From NCBI GenBank assembly GCA_051657745.1, contig JBOFLG010000274.1:1-8037 (forward strand): 8,037 nt of DNA. The letters are read 5' to 3'. Shown piece by piece: positions 7,459 through 8,037 of this stretch. Position 1 is the stretch's first letter. Each line of letters starts with the position of its first letter. The DNA comes from JBOFLG01 sp051657745. Lineage in GTDB: Bacteria; Actinomycetota; Actinomycetes; Actinomycetales; Dermatophilaceae. A program made the translations under genes and the position numbers. The notes under the pieces were generated by a model. That model ran no database searches and was not told the origin of the DNA. It saw only the letters and a list, made by a program, of their open reading frames with translations.

Positions 7459-7515
7459 GGCGATTCTGCAGGCGCTCAGAGCGCTGCAGAATCGCCCGAT
7501 TGGTCGACTGTGCGG
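7440..7515. terminator. 35-bp-stem palindrome over the operon end
   Basis: The left arm 7440-7476 and right arm 7480-7515 pair over 35 bp with one A/G mismatch (7457 against 7498), one bulged G (7471 or 7472) and a 3-base CAG loop. The outer arm starts CCGCACAGTCGACCAAT. It overlaps the last codons and the stop of the alpha-galactosidase. The likely role is a transcription terminator or mRNA-end protector for the operon. It has no downstream T-run, and the right side is followed by G-runs, so a classical rho-independent terminator does not fit well. Its length also fits a dispersed palindromic element or small non-autonomous insertion. No flanking target duplication is visible. Confidence 0.6.
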
Positions 7516-7537
7516 GGGGGTGGGGCAGGCTCGGGGG

Positions 7538-7939
7538 ATGGCGTGCACACCTGGCGAGTTGACCGCGGCATCCCTCGCCTTTCTTGCGGAACGGCACCTG
7601 GCCACCGTGACCACGCTGCGGGCCGACGGCTCGCCGCACGTGGTCCCGGTCGGCTTCACCTGGGATGACGGCGCGCACCTTGCCCGGGTCATCGCGAGTC
7701 GGGGCAGCGCGAAGGTCCGGCAGGCCCGGGCCGGTCGCCGGGCGGCGCTGAGCCAGGTCGACGGCCGGCGCTGGATCACCCTCGAAGGCGTCACCCGCGT
7801 GCTTGAAGAGCCGGATGACGTGCGCGAGGCCGAGGAGCGCTACGCCGCTCGGTACCGACAGCCGCGGCCGAACCCCGAGCGCGTCGTGATCGTGCTCGAG
7901 GTCGACCGCATCCTCGGCAACCTCCCGGACCCGGCGTAA
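7538..7939 (+). CDS. PPOX-class F420/FMN-dependent split-barrel protein
   Basis: Small protein of 133 residues resembling the actinobacterial pyridoxamine-phosphate-oxidase-like group that often uses coenzyme F420. The typical run is visible: FLAERHLATVTTLRADGSPHVVPVG (about 15-39) forming the first strands of the split barrel, RGSAKVRQARAG (about 56-67), which fits the cofactor phosphate-binding region, AALSQVDGRRWITLEGVTRV (about 70-89), then a helix with YAARYRQPRPNP and a final VVIVLEVDRILG strand. Members act as reductases, often on unknown substrates. The ATG at 7538 has GGGGG immediately before it rather than a spaced Shine-Dalgarno; a GTG at 7520 is an in-frame alternative. It has no obvious link to galactoside use and lies beyond the operon hairpin, so it is probably a separate unit. 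The final codons (LPDPA) are the first unit of the repeat array downstream. Fold is fairly sure; cofactor and substrate are not. Confidence 0.87.
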   Translation: MACTPGELTAASLAFLAERHLATVTTLRADGSPHVVPVGFTWDDGAHLARVIASRGSAKVRQARAGRRAALSQVDGRRWITLEGVTRVLEEPDDVREAEERYAARYRQPRPNPERVVIVLEVDRILGNLPDPA

Positions 7940-8037
7940 CCGGACCCGGCGGCGTAACCGGACACTGCGCACCCGGACCCTGTGCAACCGGACCCTGCGG
8001 CGTAGTCGGACCCGGCGCAACCGGACCCTGCGGCGTA
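7925..8037 (+). repeat. Tandem 15/18-bp array starting in the PPOX stop region
   Basis: Seven contiguous units based on CCGGACCCTGCGGCGTAA are present: 7925-7939 (15), 7940-7957 (18), 7958-7972 (15), 7973-7987 (15), 7988-8005 (18), 8006-8020 (15) and 8021-8037 (cut by the window end). The 15-bp form lacks one GCG/GGC triplet. All stay in the PPOX frame, reading P-D-P-A(-A) followed by a stop or His/Gln. The first unit is the gene's own last four codons plus TAA. The array probably continues beyond the window. I see no gene in it. Confidence 0.85.

Noticed and set aside
5038..7794. Long minus-strand open frame of about 918 codons opposite the alpha-galactosidase
   Set aside because: It mirrors the GC-rich codon pattern of the real gene, its translation is low-complexity Arg/Ala/Val/His, and it crosses the hairpin and part of the PPOX gene with no motif.

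Overview
The window is high-GC DNA with strong third-position G/C bias, GTG as well as ATG starts, tightly coupled genes and a Tat-type lipoprotein signal. It looks like a chromosomal segment of an actinobacterium. The enzyme family matches would suit Microbacteriaceae or relatives, but that placement is inference. No rRNA, tRNA, CRISPR array, transposase or phage gene is visible.

The main content is a galactoside-utilisation locus built around a divergent promoter region (about 1632-1884). To the left, on the minus strand, lies a GH42 beta-galactosidase whose 3' end runs off the window at base 1. To the right, on the plus strand, is an operon of four genes: an ABC sugar-binding lipoprotein (1885-3225), two MalF/MalG-type permeases (3252-4157 and 4154-5167) and a GH36 alpha-galactosidase (5164-7458). 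The last three genes are chained by 4-bp overlaps (ATGA, GTGA). The inferred job is to bind and import galactose-containing oligosaccharides and then cut alpha- and beta-galactosidic bonds in the cytoplasm. No ATPase and no regulator gene is visible. The importer probably borrows a shared MsiK-type ATPase, and the regulator must lie elsewhere. Inverted repeats in the divergent region are operator candidates.

The operon ends at a 35-bp hairpin (7440-7515) that contains the alpha-galactosidase stop codon. A small PPOX/F420-type flavin-split-barrel protein follows (7538-7939). It is probably unrelated to sugar use. From its own last codons to the window edge runs a tandem array of 15/18-bp units.

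The most unusual feature is three separate in-frame tandem repeats within 4 kb: 27-bp units in the N-terminus of the second permease, 18-bp units inserted in the alpha-galactosidase barrel just after its nucleophile, and 15/18-bp units that appear to copy the 3' end of the PPOX gene. I do not see a wholly new multi-gene system. The notable signals are the repeats, the stop-codon palindrome and a possible G-quadruplex over the PPOX ribosome-binding region.
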